56,000 nt of DNA from an uncultured Mycoplasmatota bacterium (GCA_947165285.1 CAMUZS010000005.1:1-56000), one strand, 5' to 3'. Counted from the first letter of the stretch, positions 8,235-16,986 are shown. Translations and numbers: made by a program. Notes: generated from the sequence alone by a model not told the origin.

Positions 8235-9059
8235 ATGTTTAAAAAAATATATATTGAAATAACTAATAATTGTAATTTAAATTGTTCTTTTTGCATTAAA
8301 AATAATCGAAAAAAAGAATTTATTTCTATAAATAGATTTAAAATATTATTAGAAAAATTAAAAGGACATACTAATTATTTATATTTTCATGTAATGGGTG
8401 AACCATTACTTCATCCACAAATTAATCAATTAATCAATTTAGCTAGTAAAGACTATAATATAAATATTACCACTAATGGTTATTTAATTAATAAAATTAA
8501 GGATAATAAAAATATTAGACAGTTAAACATATCACTTCATTCATTTAATTTAAAATATAATAAATCATTAAGTGAGTACATGAATAATATATTTGATTGT
8601 GTTGATAACTTAATAGTTAATAACACATATATTTCTTTTAGAATGTGGACAAACAATCAATATAAAGAAGAAATAATAAAATTAATTGAAGAAAGATATA
8701 ATATTATAATAAACGGACATACTAATATAAGTGATAAGATATTTTATGAAGAAGATATAGAATTTATTTGGCCTAATTTAGATAATGATTACTATAATAT
8801 AAATGGAAGTTGTATGGGATTAAGAACACATTTTGGAGTATTAGTAGATGGTAGTATAATTCCATGCTGTTTAGATTCTAATGGTATTATAAATCTAGGA
8901 AATATATATAATGATGATTTAGATATAATTTTAAATAGCAATAAAGTTACAAAAATGATTAATGGATTTAAAAACAATATAAAATGTGAGGAATTATGTA
9001 AACATTGTAATTTTTATGATAGAATAGAAAAACGAAATGGAAGTGATATAGATGTCTAA
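8235..9059 (+). CDS. Radical SAM/SPASM-like protein of unknown substrate
   Basis: Predicted iron-sulfur enzyme that cleaves S-adenosylmethionine to a 5'-deoxyadenosyl radical. The cluster motif CNLNCSFC gives Cys13, Cys17 and Cys20 (CxxxCxxC). A C-terminal SPASM-like region carries further cysteines: SCMGLRTHFGVLVDG, IPCCLD, and KCEELCKHCNF near the end, enough for auxiliary clusters. Length 274 aa is short for SPASM maturases. No small precursor peptide was recognised nearby. The 3' end overlaps uvrA by 8 bases, so the two genes are probably co-transcribed and translationally coupled. The function is not known; a link to DNA repair is only suggested by position. Confidence 0.85.
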   Translation: MFKKIYIEITNNCNLNCSFCIKNNRKKEFISINRFKILLEKLKGHTNYLYFHVMGEPLLHPQINQLINLASKDYNINITTNGYLINKIKDNKNIRQLNISLHSFNLKYNKSLSEYMNNIFDCVDNLIVNNTYISFRMWTNNQYKEEIIKLIEERYNIIINGHTNISDKIFYEEDIEFIWPNLDNDYYNINGSCMGLRTHFGVLVDGSIIPCCLDSNGIINLGNIYNDDLDIILNSNKVTKMINGFKNNIKCEELCKHCNFYDRIEKRNGSDIDV

Positions 9060-11868
9060 TGATAAAATAATTATTAAGGGCGCTAGAGAAAATAATTTAA
9101 AAAATATTGATTTAGAATTACCAAAGAATTCTTTAATAGTTATGACAGGTGTATCTGGTTCAGGTAAATCATCTCTTGCTTTTGATACAATATATGCTGA
9201 AGGCCAAAGAAGATATGTTGAAAGTTTATCAGCTTATGCTCGACAATTTTTAGGTGGAACTAAAAAACCTGATGTTGACTCTATTGAGGGTTTATCACCA
9301 TCTATATCAATAGATCAAAAAACAACTAATAATAATCCTCGTAGTACTGTTGCAACTGTAACAGAAATATATGATTATTTAAGACTTTTATTTGCAAGAT
9401 GTGGAACACCTTATTGTCCAAATCATCATGAACCAATAGTTCATCAATCAATTGAGGAAATGACTAATAAAATAATGGTATTTAAAGAAGGAACAAAACT
9501 TGAAATAATGGCACCAGTTGTTCATGGTGAAAAGGGAACACATCAAGATTTATTTGATGATTTAAGAAAAGAAGGATATTCTCGTGTAAGAATAAATAAT
9601 GAAGTTAGGTATTTAGATGAAGAAATAACTTTAGATAAAAACAAAAAAGATAATATAGAAGTAATAATTGATAGAATTGTTTTAAATTCAGATGAAAGAA
9701 GTAGAGTTTTTGAATCTATTGAAAATGCAACTAAATTAGCTCATGGATTAGTTTTAATAAATGTTTTAGATAAAGAAGAATTTATTATGTCAGAAAATTA
9801 TGCATGTGTTAAATGTAATTACTCATTACCAGAACTTGAACCAAGGATGTTTTCATTTAATAATCCATATGGTGCATGTCCGGAATGTAAGGGGTTAGGT
9901 TTTAAAAGTGTTATTTCTGAAGAATTACTTGTTCCAGATGATTCTCTTTCTATAAAAGACGGTGCTATTGCAACTTTACAAGATACATCAAATATTTATT
10001 GGACCGAAATTAAAACGGCATGTAAATATTACAATATTGATATAACAAAACCTTTTAAAAAACTAACTAAAAAAGAAAAAGATATTATATTTTATGGAAG
10101 TTTAGAACCACTTCAATTTGAATATACTGCTAAAAATGGAAATAAAAGATATACTACAAGTTATTTTGAAGGAGTAATTAATAATCTAGAAAGAAGATAT
10201 ATTGAGACAAAATCAGATTGGATAAGAGATTGGTTAGATAATTATATGATGGAACTTGAATGTCCTCTTTGTCATGGATCTCGTCTTAAAGAAGGAGTAC
10301 TTAATGTATTAATTAATAAAAAAAATATATACGAAGTAACAAAGATGAGTATTGGACAAATGTATGAATTTATTAATTCATTAAAATTAACAAAAGAACA
10401 ATTAAGTATTAGTGAATTAGTAATAAAAGAAATAAAAAATAGATTAGATTTTTTAAATAATGTAGGATTATCTTATCTAACGCTTAATAGAATTGCTGGT
10501 TCTTTATCAGGTGGAGAACTTCAAAGAATAAGACTAGCTACTCAAATAGGATCTAGATTATCTGGTGTACTTTATGTTCTTGATGAACCATCTATTGGTC
10601 TTCATCAAAAAGATAATGATCGTTTAATAAAATCATTAAAAGATATGGTGGATTTAGGTAATACTTTGGTAGTAGTAGAACATGATACAGATACAATGAT
10701 GGCTTCTGATTATCTTGTAGATGTAGGTCCTGGTGCTGGAGATCAAGGTGGTGAAATTATAGCTGTTGGTACTCCAGAAGAAGTAATGAAAAATAATAAA
10801 TCATTAACAGGAAGATATTTATCTGGAAAAGAAAAAATTGATGTACCTAAAACAAGAAGAAAAGGAAACTCTAAGTATATTGAAATAATTGGTGCAAAAG
10901 AACATAATTTAAAAGATATTGATGTTAAAATACCTTTAGGAAAATTTGTATGCGTTACTGGTGTATCCGGTTCTGGTAAATCATCACTTATTAACGAAAT
11001 ATTATATAAAGCAACTTTTAAGAATTTGTATCCTAAAACAAGAATTATGCCTGGAAAACATTCCAAGATTAAAGGTTTGGATCAAATTGATAAAGTTGTT
11101 CAAATATCACAAGATCCAATAGGTAGAACACCACGTTCTAATCCAGCTACATATGTTGGAGTATTTGATAATATTAGAGATTTATTTGCAAATATGAATG
11201 AATCTAAAATAAGGGGATTTGATAAAGGAAGATTTTCATTTAATGTAAAAGGTGGAAGATGTGAAGCATGCCAAGGTGATGGAGTTAAAAAAATAGAAAT
11301 GCATTTTTTACCAGATGTTTATGTTCCATGTGATGTGTGTCATGGAACAAGATATAATAATGATACTTTAAATATTAAATTTAAAGGTAAAAATATTTCA
11401 GAAGTTCTTGACATGAGAGTAGAGGAAGCAGTTAAATTTTTTGAAAATGTACCTAAAATTAAGGAAAAATTAGATGTAATGATGGATGTTGGTTTATCAT
11501 ATATAAAACTTGGACAAGGAGCACCAACACTATCTGGTGGTGAAGCAGGACGTGTAAAACTTGCAAAAGAATTACAAAAAAAGCCAACAGGAAAATCATT
11601 ATTTATTCTTGATGAACCAACAACAGGACTTCATTTAGAGGATATTAAAAAACTAATTAATATTCTTCAAAGAATTGTAGATAATGGTGATACTGTTGTT
11701 GTAATAGAACACAATTTAGATGTTATTAAAGTAGCAGATTACATAATTGATTTAGGACCTGAAGGTGGTAATATGGGTGGTGAAATAATTGCAACAGGAA
11801 CACCTGAGGAAATAATAAAAGAAAAAAAATCCTATACAGGAGAATATCTAAAAAAATACTTAAAATAA
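9052..11868 (+). CDS. uvrA: Excinuclease ABC subunit A
   Basis: DNA-damage sensor ATPase of nucleotide excision repair; it works as a dimer and loads UvrB. It has two ABC ATPase modules, with Walker A GVSGSGKSS at about residues 33-41 and 637-645, and ABC signatures LSGGELQR and LSGGEAGR. The zinc modules are visible as CVKC (252-255) with CPEC (276-279), and CEAC (737-740) with CDVC (760-763). Length 938 aa is normal. The start overlaps the radical SAM stop by 8 bases, with a GGAAGTGA site inside that gene. uvrC is not in the window. Confidence 0.98.
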   Translation: MSNDKIIIKGARENNLKNIDLELPKNSLIVMTGVSGSGKSSLAFDTIYAEGQRRYVESLSAYARQFLGGTKKPDVDSIEGLSPSISIDQKTTNNNPRSTVATVTEIYDYLRLLFARCGTPYCPNHHEPIVHQSIEEMTNKIMVFKEGTKLEIMAPVVHGEKGTHQDLFDDLRKEGYSRVRINNEVRYLDEEITLDKNKKDNIEVIIDRIVLNSDERSRVFESIENATKLAHGLVLINVLDKEEFIMSENYACVKCNYSLPELEPRMFSFNNPYGACPECKGLGFKSVISEELLVPDDSLSIKDGAIATLQDTSNIYWTEIKTACKYYNIDITKPFKKLTKKEKDIIFYGSLEPLQFEYTAKNGNKRYTTSYFEGVINNLERRYIETKSDWIRDWLDNYMMELECPLCHGSRLKEGVLNVLINKKNIYEVTKMSIGQMYEFINSLKLTKEQLSISELVIKEIKNRLDFLNNVGLSYLTLNRIAGSLSGGELQRIRLATQIGSRLSGVLYVLDEPSIGLHQKDNDRLIKSLKDMVDLGNTLVVVEHDTDTMMASDYLVDVGPGAGDQGGEIIAVGTPEEVMKNNKSLTGRYLSGKEKIDVPKTRRKGNSKYIEIIGAKEHNLKDIDVKIPLGKFVCVTGVSGSGKSSLINEILYKATFKNLYPKTRIMPGKHSKIKGLDQIDKVVQISQDPIGRTPRSNPATYVGVFDNIRDLFANMNESKIRGFDKGRFSFNVKGGRCEACQGDGVKKIEMHFLPDVYVPCDVCHGTRYNNDTLNIKFKGKNISEVLDMRVEEAVKFFENVPKIKEKLDVMMDVGLSYIKLGQGAPTLSGGEAGRVKLAKELQKKPTGKSLFILDEPTTGLHLEDIKKLINILQRIVDNGDTVVVIEHNLDVIKVADYIIDLGPEGGNMGGEIIATGTPEEIIKEKKSYTGEYLKKYLK

Positions 11869-11901
11869 GTTAATAATATAATATTATTAACTTTTTTTTG
11901 A
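11867..11901 (+). terminator. Strong terminator after uvrA
   Basis: A near-perfect palindrome with arms AAGTTAATAATAT (11867-11879) and ATATTATTAACTT (11881-11893) is followed by a T run. It begins in the stop codon. Confidence 0.85.
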
Positions 11902-11916
11902 TTTTTGAATATATTA

Positions 11917-11925
11917 TGTTATAAT
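11917..11925 (+). promoter_or_regulatory. Extended -10 promoter for the 11944 gene
   Basis: TGtTATAAT lies 18 bases before ATG 11944, with GGTGA at 11934-11938. Confidence 0.6.
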
Positions 11926-11943
11926 GCTTGAGTGGTGATTTTT

Positions 11944-12738
11944 ATGAAAAATGATTTAACTTTTTTAAATTATAATCAAATCATAGGAGATAATAAATTA
12001 AATATATTTAAAAAATATGGTAGTCAATGTGAAATAACCGATTTTGCAATACTTTTAGGTGGAGAATCTGTAAAAAAAGATGATAAAAATATTGGAGCTT
12101 GGTGGACAAAAACACCATATTATACAAATGAAATATTTGTTATTAATGAAGAAGGATCAAAAAAACATGTAAAACCATATTCAAGAAACTATAGTACTAG
12201 ACCTGTTACATCATATTCAAGTATTGAAAATAATTCAAAAATTATTTTAAAGGATAATAAAATACTTGAAATTGAATATTGTGAATTACCACAGATGGTA
12301 GTAGATTTAGATTATTCGTATGAACTTGAGAGTAATTTTAATATGAATTTATTATTACAAACTGGAAAGGTATATACAGTTGATTTTAATGTTGATAAGA
12401 ATTCTTTTATTCCAAGAAGTTATACTGAATATTTATATAATGGTGAAAAATATATTAGATTTATTGCTGGATTAAACAATTTAAATAGCGAGTTATCTGA
12501 TGGAAGAAAAGTATTATATCAAGGCATTTATTGGCTTAAAGTTGAACCTATAATATGGATTGTTGATTTAACATCTGATATTGCTATTACAAAAAAATCT
12601 ATTATATCTGGTCTTCAATATAATTGTACAAAATACATCCATAAACATTTTGAAAGAAATGATATAAAAAAATATATGGATAATTATTTAAGTAATGAAA
12701 TTCAAGAATCTAAAAAAAGAATTTTAATAAAAAGATGA
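11944..12738 (+). CDS. Conserved hypothetical protein, possibly DUF6273-like
   Basis: A 264-aa soluble protein. ATG 11944 is chosen because the GGTGA site precedes it, while a GTG at 11932 overlaps that site. The segment GAWWTKTPYYTNEIFVINEEG recalls the W-W-x-R-x-P region of DUF6273 or sulfatase-modifying-like domains. The C-terminal segment YWLKVEPIIWIVDLTSDIAITKKSIISG has the form seen in the same group (a 'pI.W.vd...alskk.l.aG' block). There is no signal peptide or membrane segment. It is a single gene between two terminators, stops at a TGA codon, and has no functional context. I do not assign a function. Confidence 0.7.
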   Translation: MKNDLTFLNYNQIIGDNKLNIFKKYGSQCEITDFAILLGGESVKKDDKNIGAWWTKTPYYTNEIFVINEEGSKKHVKPYSRNYSTRPVTSYSSIENNSKIILKDNKILEIEYCELPQMVVDLDYSYELESNFNMNLLLQTGKVYTVDFNVDKNSFIPRSYTEYLYNGEKYIRFIAGLNNLNSELSDGRKVLYQGIYWLKVEPIIWIVDLTSDIAITKKSIISGLQYNCTKYIHKHFERNDIKKYMDNYLSNEIQESKKRILIKR

Positions 12739-12755
12739 AATATTCTTTTTTTTTT
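12712..12755 (+). terminator. Terminator folded into the end of the 11944 gene
   Basis: AAAAAAAGAAT (12712-12722) pairs with ATTCTTTTTTT (12742-12752). The loop is 19 nt and contains the TGA stop, and T residues continue after the stem. Confidence 0.5.
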
Positions 12756-12763
12756 GTTATACT
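12755..12763 (+). promoter_or_regulatory. Extended -10 promoter for lgt
   Basis: TGtTATACT lies 17 bases before ATG 12781. Its TG is the end of the preceding terminator's T run, so terminator and promoter abut. Confidence 0.55.
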
Positions 12764-12780
12764 TAAATTAGGTGATAATT

Positions 12781-13599
12781 ATGAATCCAATAATGTTTCA
12801 AATTGGTAACTTTTCTATAAGGTGGTATTCAGTTTTAATATTAATTGGAGTTATTACTTCATATATATTACTTGAAAAAGAAGGAAAGAAATATAATGCA
12901 CCAAAAGATTTTATTTTTAATTTATTATTTTGGGTAGTAATTTTTGGATTAATTGGTGCTAGAATTTATTATGTAATTTTTAAATGGTCTGATTATTCCC
13001 ATAATTTATTAAATATATTTAAATTTTGGGAAGGTGGTCTAGCAATACATGGAGGAATAATTGCTGGATTAATAACACTTGTTTTATATTGTAAAAAGTA
13101 CAACGTGAAATTAATTAAAATGACAGATATGATGGTTGTTCCATTAATACTTGCACAAGCAATTGGAAGATGGGGAAATTTTTTTAATAGTGAAGCATAT
13201 GGTAATGCCACAACTTTGGCTACATTAAAATCTCATTATATTATTCCTAAATTTGTAATTGATGGAATGTATATTGAAGGTGCATATCATGAACCAACAT
13301 TTTATTATGAATTTCTATGGTGTATATTAGGTTTTATATTATTACTCTTAATAAGAAATAGAAAGAAAACAAAATTAGGAACACTAACAGCATTTTATCT
13401 AACATGGTATGGAATAGGAAGATTCTTTGTAGAAAGTTTAAGAACGGACTCACTTATGTTAGGTGGATTTAAAATGGCACAAATAATATCTATTGTGTAT
13501 ATAATTATTGGAATATCCTTGTTAATTATTAATATAAATAAAAAAGAAAAAGAAGATTTATATAAAGATACTAATTTAAGTTTAGTTAAATTTAAATGA
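12781..13599 (+). CDS. lgt: Prolipoprotein diacylglyceryl transferase
   Basis: Integral membrane enzyme that transfers diacylglycerol from phosphatidylglycerol to the lipobox cysteine of prolipoproteins. The family motifs are visible: FSIRWYSVLILIGV near the N terminus, WEGGLAIHGGIIAG, the signature GRWGNFFNSEAYG, EPTFYYEF and GIGRFFVESLRTDS. Several hydrophobic segments fit the seven-TM fold. ATG 12781 follows TTAGGTGATAA; a GTG at 12772 overlaps that site. Length 272 aa is normal. A coiled-coil gene follows after 8 bases with no terminator, so the pair is probably one transcript. Confidence 0.96.
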   Translation: MNPIMFQIGNFSIRWYSVLILIGVITSYILLEKEGKKYNAPKDFIFNLLFWVVIFGLIGARIYYVIFKWSDYSHNLLNIFKFWEGGLAIHGGIIAGLITLVLYCKKYNVKLIKMTDMMVVPLILAQAIGRWGNFFNSEAYGNATTLATLKSHYIIPKFVIDGMYIEGAYHEPTFYYEFLWCILGFILLLLIRNRKKTKLGTLTAFYLTWYGIGRFFVESLRTDSLMLGGFKMAQIISIVYIIIGISLLIININKKEKEDLYKDTNLSLVKFK

Positions 13600-13607
13600 G
13601 GTGAAAT

Positions 13608-14369
13608 ATGGAAGATATTATTTCTAAAACAAAAGTAAAAGGTATTGTTAATAGTTATAATGATATTAAAGATTCATTAATTCTTTTAAATGGACAATTA
13701 CAAACTAAAAGAGAAGAATTAAATAAATTAAGTGATGAAATTAACAATATTAATAGAAATAGAAATAATATTAAAAAACAACTTACATTTATAAATAAGT
13801 GTTTAAATAGAGTTAAATATAATACATTAGAAATTCAATTTGAGGAAATTGAAAGAAAAAAATTAGAAATAAAACCAGTATATGAAAAATTAAAAGATGA
13901 AGTATCATCATTAAATAAAAAAGTAAATCAACATTTGGCAATTATAGCTATTATTGAGACAAAATTTAGTGATAAAATTAATAAAGATGATAATAAAGAA
14001 GTAAATGATGTTAAAATAATAAATAGTGTTAAAAGTATTGAAGAAATTATACAAGAAAGAAATTCAAAAATATCTAAGCTTAGAAATGAAAGAATTTTAA
14101 CTGATGTAGGCTTATACATAACAAATATTGAAGTAAATAGTTTATTTAAACAATATTGTATAAGTCATAGTATAATTAATGATGATAATTTATATAAAGA
14201 ATTTTTAGTTAATTATGGAATAAAATATGATGATAAATCAAATAAGTTTTACTTAATCGGAGATAATGAATTTATTTATAATTTAACAAATGATGTAAGT
14301 ATTGATGATATTTCATTAAATGCATTTTATGTATTAATTAATAATAAAAAAAATTCAAAAGCTAAGTAA
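13608..14369 (+). CDS. Hypothetical coiled-coil protein downstream of lgt
   Basis: A 253-aa, highly charged, Lys/Asn/Glu-rich cytoplasmic protein with no signal peptide or TM segment. About residues 15-115 have heptad-like spacing of Leu, Ile and Asn with repeated Lys-Glu pairs (KREELNKLSDEINNINR, IERKKLEIKPVYEKLKDE), suggesting a long coiled coil broken near residue 60. The C-terminal half (about 155-253) looks globular. GAGGTGA overlaps the lgt stop, so translation is probably coupled. I do not recognise the family. Confidence 0.75.
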   Translation: MEDIISKTKVKGIVNSYNDIKDSLILLNGQLQTKREELNKLSDEINNINRNRNNIKKQLTFINKCLNRVKYNTLEIQFEEIERKKLEIKPVYEKLKDEVSSLNKKVNQHLAIIAIIETKFSDKINKDDNKEVNDVKIINSVKSIEEIIQERNSKISKLRNERILTDVGLYITNIEVNSLFKQYCISHSIINDDNLYKEFLVNYGIKYDDKSNKFYLIGDNEFIYNLTNDVSIDDISLNAFYVLINNKKNSKAK

Positions 14370-14386
14370 TACTTGGCTTTTTTTTA
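14357..14386 (+). terminator. Terminator folded into the end of the coiled-coil gene
   Basis: AAAAGCTAAG (14357-14366) pairs with CTTGGCTTTT (14372-14381, one U-G pair), with the stop in the loop and T residues after. Confidence 0.7.
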
Positions 14387-14392
14387 ATTATG

Positions 14393-14401
14393 TGGTAATA
14401 T
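14393..14401 (+). promoter_or_regulatory. Extended -10 promoter for mrnC-rlmB-sigH
   Basis: TGgTAATAT lies 16 bases before the mrnC ATG, with GTGATGA as the ribosome binding site. Confidence 0.45.
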
Positions 14402-14417
14402 TTTCTCGTGATGAATT

Positions 14418-14774
14418 ATGAAAAACGCGCTTGTATATGCATATATAGGTGATTCTGTATATGAAACATATGTTAGAAAATACTTAATTGATAAAAACAT
14501 TACAAAGGTAAATGTTTTACAAAAGGAATCTATTAAATATGTTAGTGCAGTATCTCAATGTAAAATATTGCAAGAACTAGTAAATAATAATATATTTACA
14601 AGTGATGAATTAGATATTATTAAATGGGGAAGAAATGCTAAAGGAACTAAAGCTAAACATGCTGATATAATTACTTATCGTCATGCAACATCTCTAGAAT
14701 GTTTAATAGGGTATTTATATTTAAGTAATAATATTGAAAGGATAAATGAAATTATGAGTTTCATTTTAAAATAG
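14418..14774 (+). CDS. mrnC: Mini-ribonuclease III
   Basis: Double-strand RNA endonuclease that lacks a dsRNA-binding domain and matures 23S rRNA ends in Bacillus. The RNase III-type catalytic box is visible at the N terminus (AYIGDSVYETYVR, Asp12 and Glu16), as is the Mini-III signature GRNAKGTKAKHADIITYRHATSLECLIGYLYL. Length 118 aa is slightly short but complete. It lies in the conserved order mrnC-rlmB-(yacP)-sigH-secE-nusG. rlmB starts 3 bases after its stop. Confidence 0.95.
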   Translation: MKNALVYAYIGDSVYETYVRKYLIDKNITKVNVLQKESIKYVSAVSQCKILQELVNNNIFTSDELDIIKWGRNAKGTKAKHADIITYRHATSLECLIGYLYLSNNIERINEIMSFILK

Positions 14775-14777
14775 GTT

Positions 14778-15458
14778 ATGAAAGTATATAAAAAAAATGC
14801 AATTTATGAAGTTATTAATAATCCAAATAAAATAAAAAAAATATATTTATCTGAGTTATTTAAAGATAAGAATTTTTTAGATGTAATAAAAAATAATAAT
14901 ATACAATATGAAAAAATGTCACAAGCCAAAATGAATAAAATAGAACCAAATAATCAAGGTATAATTGCAATTATAGATGATTTTGAATACTCTGATTATA
15001 AAGAAATGTTAAATGATAAAATAATAATTATTTTGGATCATTTAGAAGATCCTCATAATTTAGGAGCAATAATTAGAACAGTAGAATCTGCAGGAATAAA
15101 ATCAATTATTATTCCAAAAGATAGATCAGTTTCAGTTAATGAAACTGTTATGAAAACTTCAACTGGTGCTTTAAATTATGTAAATATTGCAAGAGTAACA
15201 AATTTAAACAATTTAATAAATGAATTAAAAAATAATGGATATTTTATATATGGTGCAGAGGCAAATGGAAAAGATTATAAAAATATATCTTATTCAGATA
15301 AAGTTGCTTTAATAATTGGTAGTGAAGGAAGTGGATTAAGTCCATTAGTAAGAAAAAATTGTGATGAAATCGTTTCTTTACCTATGAAAGGAAAAGTAAA
15401 TTCACTAAATGCATCTGTAGCAGCAGGAATATTAATATATGATTTAATTAGTAGATAA
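14778..15458 (+). CDS. rlmB: TrmH-family 23S rRNA (guanosine 2'-O)-methyltransferase
   Basis: SPOUT-class methyltransferase acting on rRNA ribose, with a knotted S-adenosylmethionine site. The three SPOUT motifs are present: DHLEDPHNLGAIIRTVES (motif 1), IIGSEGSGLSP (motif 2) and LPMKGKVNSLNASVAAGI (motif 3). An N-terminal substrate-binding domain of about 75 residues precedes them. Length 226 aa is normal. Neighbouring genes support assignment to the RlmB/YacO group, although TrmH-like paralogues of other specificity cannot be excluded. Confidence 0.93.
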   Translation: MKVYKKNAIYEVINNPNKIKKIYLSELFKDKNFLDVIKNNNIQYEKMSQAKMNKIEPNNQGIIAIIDDFEYSDYKEMLNDKIIIILDHLEDPHNLGAIIRTVESAGIKSIIIPKDRSVSVNETVMKTSTGALNYVNIARVTNLNNLINELKNNGYFIYGAEANGKDYKNISYSDKVALIIGSEGSGLSPLVRKNCDEIVSLPMKGKVNSLNASVAAGILIYDLISR

Positions 15459-15476
15459 AATCAAGAGGTGATTTAA

Positions 15477-16088
15477 ATGGATTATAAAAATATTAATGAT
15501 GATGAATTAATAATGTTAATACAAGAATCATCTGATGAAGCTAAAGAAGCTTTATATATAAAATATAGATATATTGTAGGTATATACGTAAAAAAATACA
15601 AAAAAGTTGCTTTATCATTGGGAATGGATTTGAGCGACTTAAATCAAGAAGCTTTGGTTGGTTTTTCTGATGCTATAAATAATTATAATAATACATCATC
15701 TTTAAATACTTTTATATCACTTTGTGTTGAACGAAGAATACAAGGTGCATTACTTAAAGCTAGTCGTAAAAAAAATCAGGTATTAAATGATGCATTATCT
15801 TTAGAACATATTTATAATTGTTTTAATTCCTCTTTAGCAGATATTATTTCTGATAATAATGAAAATGATCCATTGACAAAATTAACAAGAGATGAACATT
15901 ATGAAGCACTATTAAATGATATAATATCATCACTTAGTAATACTGAAAAAGACGTTTTTTATTTAATGATAGACGGAATAAATTATCAAGATATAGCAAA
16001 TATTTTAAATGTATCAGCAAAATCTGTTGATAATACAATTCAAAGAATAAAAAATAAAGTTAAAAACATAATTTTAATAAATTCTTAA
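15477..16088 (+). CDS. sigH: RNA polymerase sigma factor, SigH-like
   Basis: Alternative sigma-70-family factor, 203 aa. Region 2 includes LIMLIQESSDEAKEALYIKY and DLNQEALVGFSDAINNYNN followed by FISLCVERRIQGAL; region 4 is the C-terminal helix-turn-helix LSNTEKDVFYLMIDGINYQDIANILNVSAKSVDNTIQRIKNK (shown in part). Both fit the SigH/Spo0H type, and the position between rlmB and secE is where sigH lies in Bacillus. In relatives it drives stationary-phase, competence or sporulation genes; which regulon applies here is unknown. The usual yacP and rpmG neighbours are missing. Confidence 0.88.
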   Translation: MDYKNINDDELIMLIQESSDEAKEALYIKYRYIVGIYVKKYKKVALSLGMDLSDLNQEALVGFSDAINNYNNTSSLNTFISLCVERRIQGALLKASRKKNQVLNDALSLEHIYNCFNSSLADIISDNNENDPLTKLTRDEHYEALLNDIISSLSNTEKDVFYLMIDGINYQDIANILNVSAKSVDNTIQRIKNKVKNIILINS

Positions 16089-16132
16089 TTTATTCTTGCA
16101 ATTAACACACTTTTATAGTAATATTTAGATGT

Positions 16133-16155
16133 ACACATATTTAGGTGTGTTTTTA
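16133..16155 (+). terminator. Terminator between sigH and secE
   Basis: ACACA (16133-16137) pairs with TGTGT (16146-16150), followed by TTTTATTTT. It is short. Confidence 0.5.
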
Positions 16156-16158
16156 TTT

Positions 16159-16164
16159 TACAAT
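16159..16164 (+). promoter_or_regulatory. -10 box for secE-nusG
   Basis: TACAAT ends 17 bases before the secE ATG. GAGGTG lies between. Confidence 0.4.
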
Positions 16165-16181
16165 AATTTAGAGGTGTAGAA

Positions 16182-16379
16182 ATGGCTAAAGAAAAGAAAA
16201 ATAAAGTAAAGAAAGAATCATTTATTAAAGGCGTTGGTAAAGAGATGAAACAAATGAAATGGCCAACAGCAAAAGAAGTAATAAAGTATTCAATAGCTAC
16301 AATATTACTTGCTGTATTTGTTATGCTATTTTTCATGTTATTAGATCTTATATTATCAGCAATTAAAGGGGTGTTATAA
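16182..16379 (+). CDS. secE: Preprotein translocase subunit SecE
   Basis: Essential small clamp subunit of the SecYEG channel. This 65-aa protein has a Lys-rich cytosolic start, the amphipathic helix with the family signature KEMKQMKWPTAKEV, and one C-terminal TM helix (IATILLAVFVMLFFMLLDLIL), the single-TM form typical of Gram-positives. Its stop shares one base with the nusG start (TAATG), so the two are translationally coupled. Confidence 0.95.
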   Translation: MAKEKKNKVKKESFIKGVGKEMKQMKWPTAKEVIKYSIATILLAVFVMLFFMLLDLILSAIKGVL

Positions 16380-16912
16380 TGGATAAGCAATGGTATGTAG
16401 TTAATACTTATTCAGGTCATGAACAAAAAGTAAAAGAAAAAATTGAATCTAAAATTGAATCTATGGGAATGCAAGATATTATTTATCGTATAATTATTCC
16501 TGAAACTACTGAAGTAGAAATAAAAGATGGAGTAAAAAAAGAAAAAACAAAGAAAATGTTTCCAGGATATATTTTAGTTGAAATGACAATGACAGATGAA
16601 GCATGGTATATAATAAGAAATACACCAGGAGTTACAGGATTTATTGGATCATATGGTCATAAAGCTAAACCAACACCATTACCTCCACAAGAAATAGATA
16701 AAGTACTTGCATCAATGGGTATGTCAAGACTAGATAGTGATTCAGACTTAAATGTTGGAGATGCAGTAAATATTATTGATGGACCATTTAAAGGTATGTT
16801 TGGTAAAATTGATTCAATAGATAAAGAAAATAATAGATTAAATGTATTAATAGATTTATTTGGTCAAGAAACTCCAGTAGAAGTAGAATTATTTCAAGTT
16901 AGTAAGGCTTAA
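16379..16912 (+). CDS. nusG: Transcription termination/antitermination factor NusG
   Basis: RNA polymerase-binding elongation factor. The NGN domain covers residues 1-115 (WYVVNTYSGHEQKVKE, MFPGYILVEM, NTPGVTGFIG) and is followed by a C-terminal KOW domain (GDAVNIIDGPFKGMFGKIDSI). Length 177 aa is normal. Unlike in Bacillus, rplK does not follow; a terminator and ychF do, and rplK lies 16.7 kb away. Confidence 0.97.
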   Translation: MDKQWYVVNTYSGHEQKVKEKIESKIESMGMQDIIYRIIIPETTEVEIKDGVKKEKTKKMFPGYILVEMTMTDEAWYIIRNTPGVTGFIGSYGHKAKPTPLPPQEIDKVLASMGMSRLDSDSDLNVGDAVNIIDGPFKGMFGKIDSIDKENNRLNVLIDLFGQETPVEVELFQVSKA

Positions 16913-16928
16913 AAATAAGCCTTTTTTT
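16904..16928 (+). terminator. Terminator folded into the end of nusG
   Basis: AAGGCTTA (16904-16911) pairs with TAAGCCTT (16916-16923), followed by T residues. The last two codons and the stop are in the hairpin. Confidence 0.85.
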
Positions 16929-16929
16929 A

Positions 16930-16958
16930 TTGAAAAAAATCAAAAAATTAATTATAAT
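16930..16958 (+). promoter_or_regulatory. Sigma-A promoter for ychF
   Basis: TTGAAA (16930-16935), a 17-bp spacer and TATAAT (16953-16958), directly behind the nusG terminator. Confidence 0.75.
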
Positions 16959-16986
16959 AATATTCGAATTAAAAGAGGTGTTTTAT

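Noticed and set aside
12736-12738. Mycoplasma-type code with TGA as Trp
   Set aside because: TGA ends the 11944, lgt and first metallopeptidase genes at sensible places, and Trp is encoded by TGG throughout.
16089-16181. A hidden rpmG (L33) gene between sigH and secE
   Set aside because: The gap is 93 bases, less than the roughly 150 needed, and is filled by a terminator and promoter.
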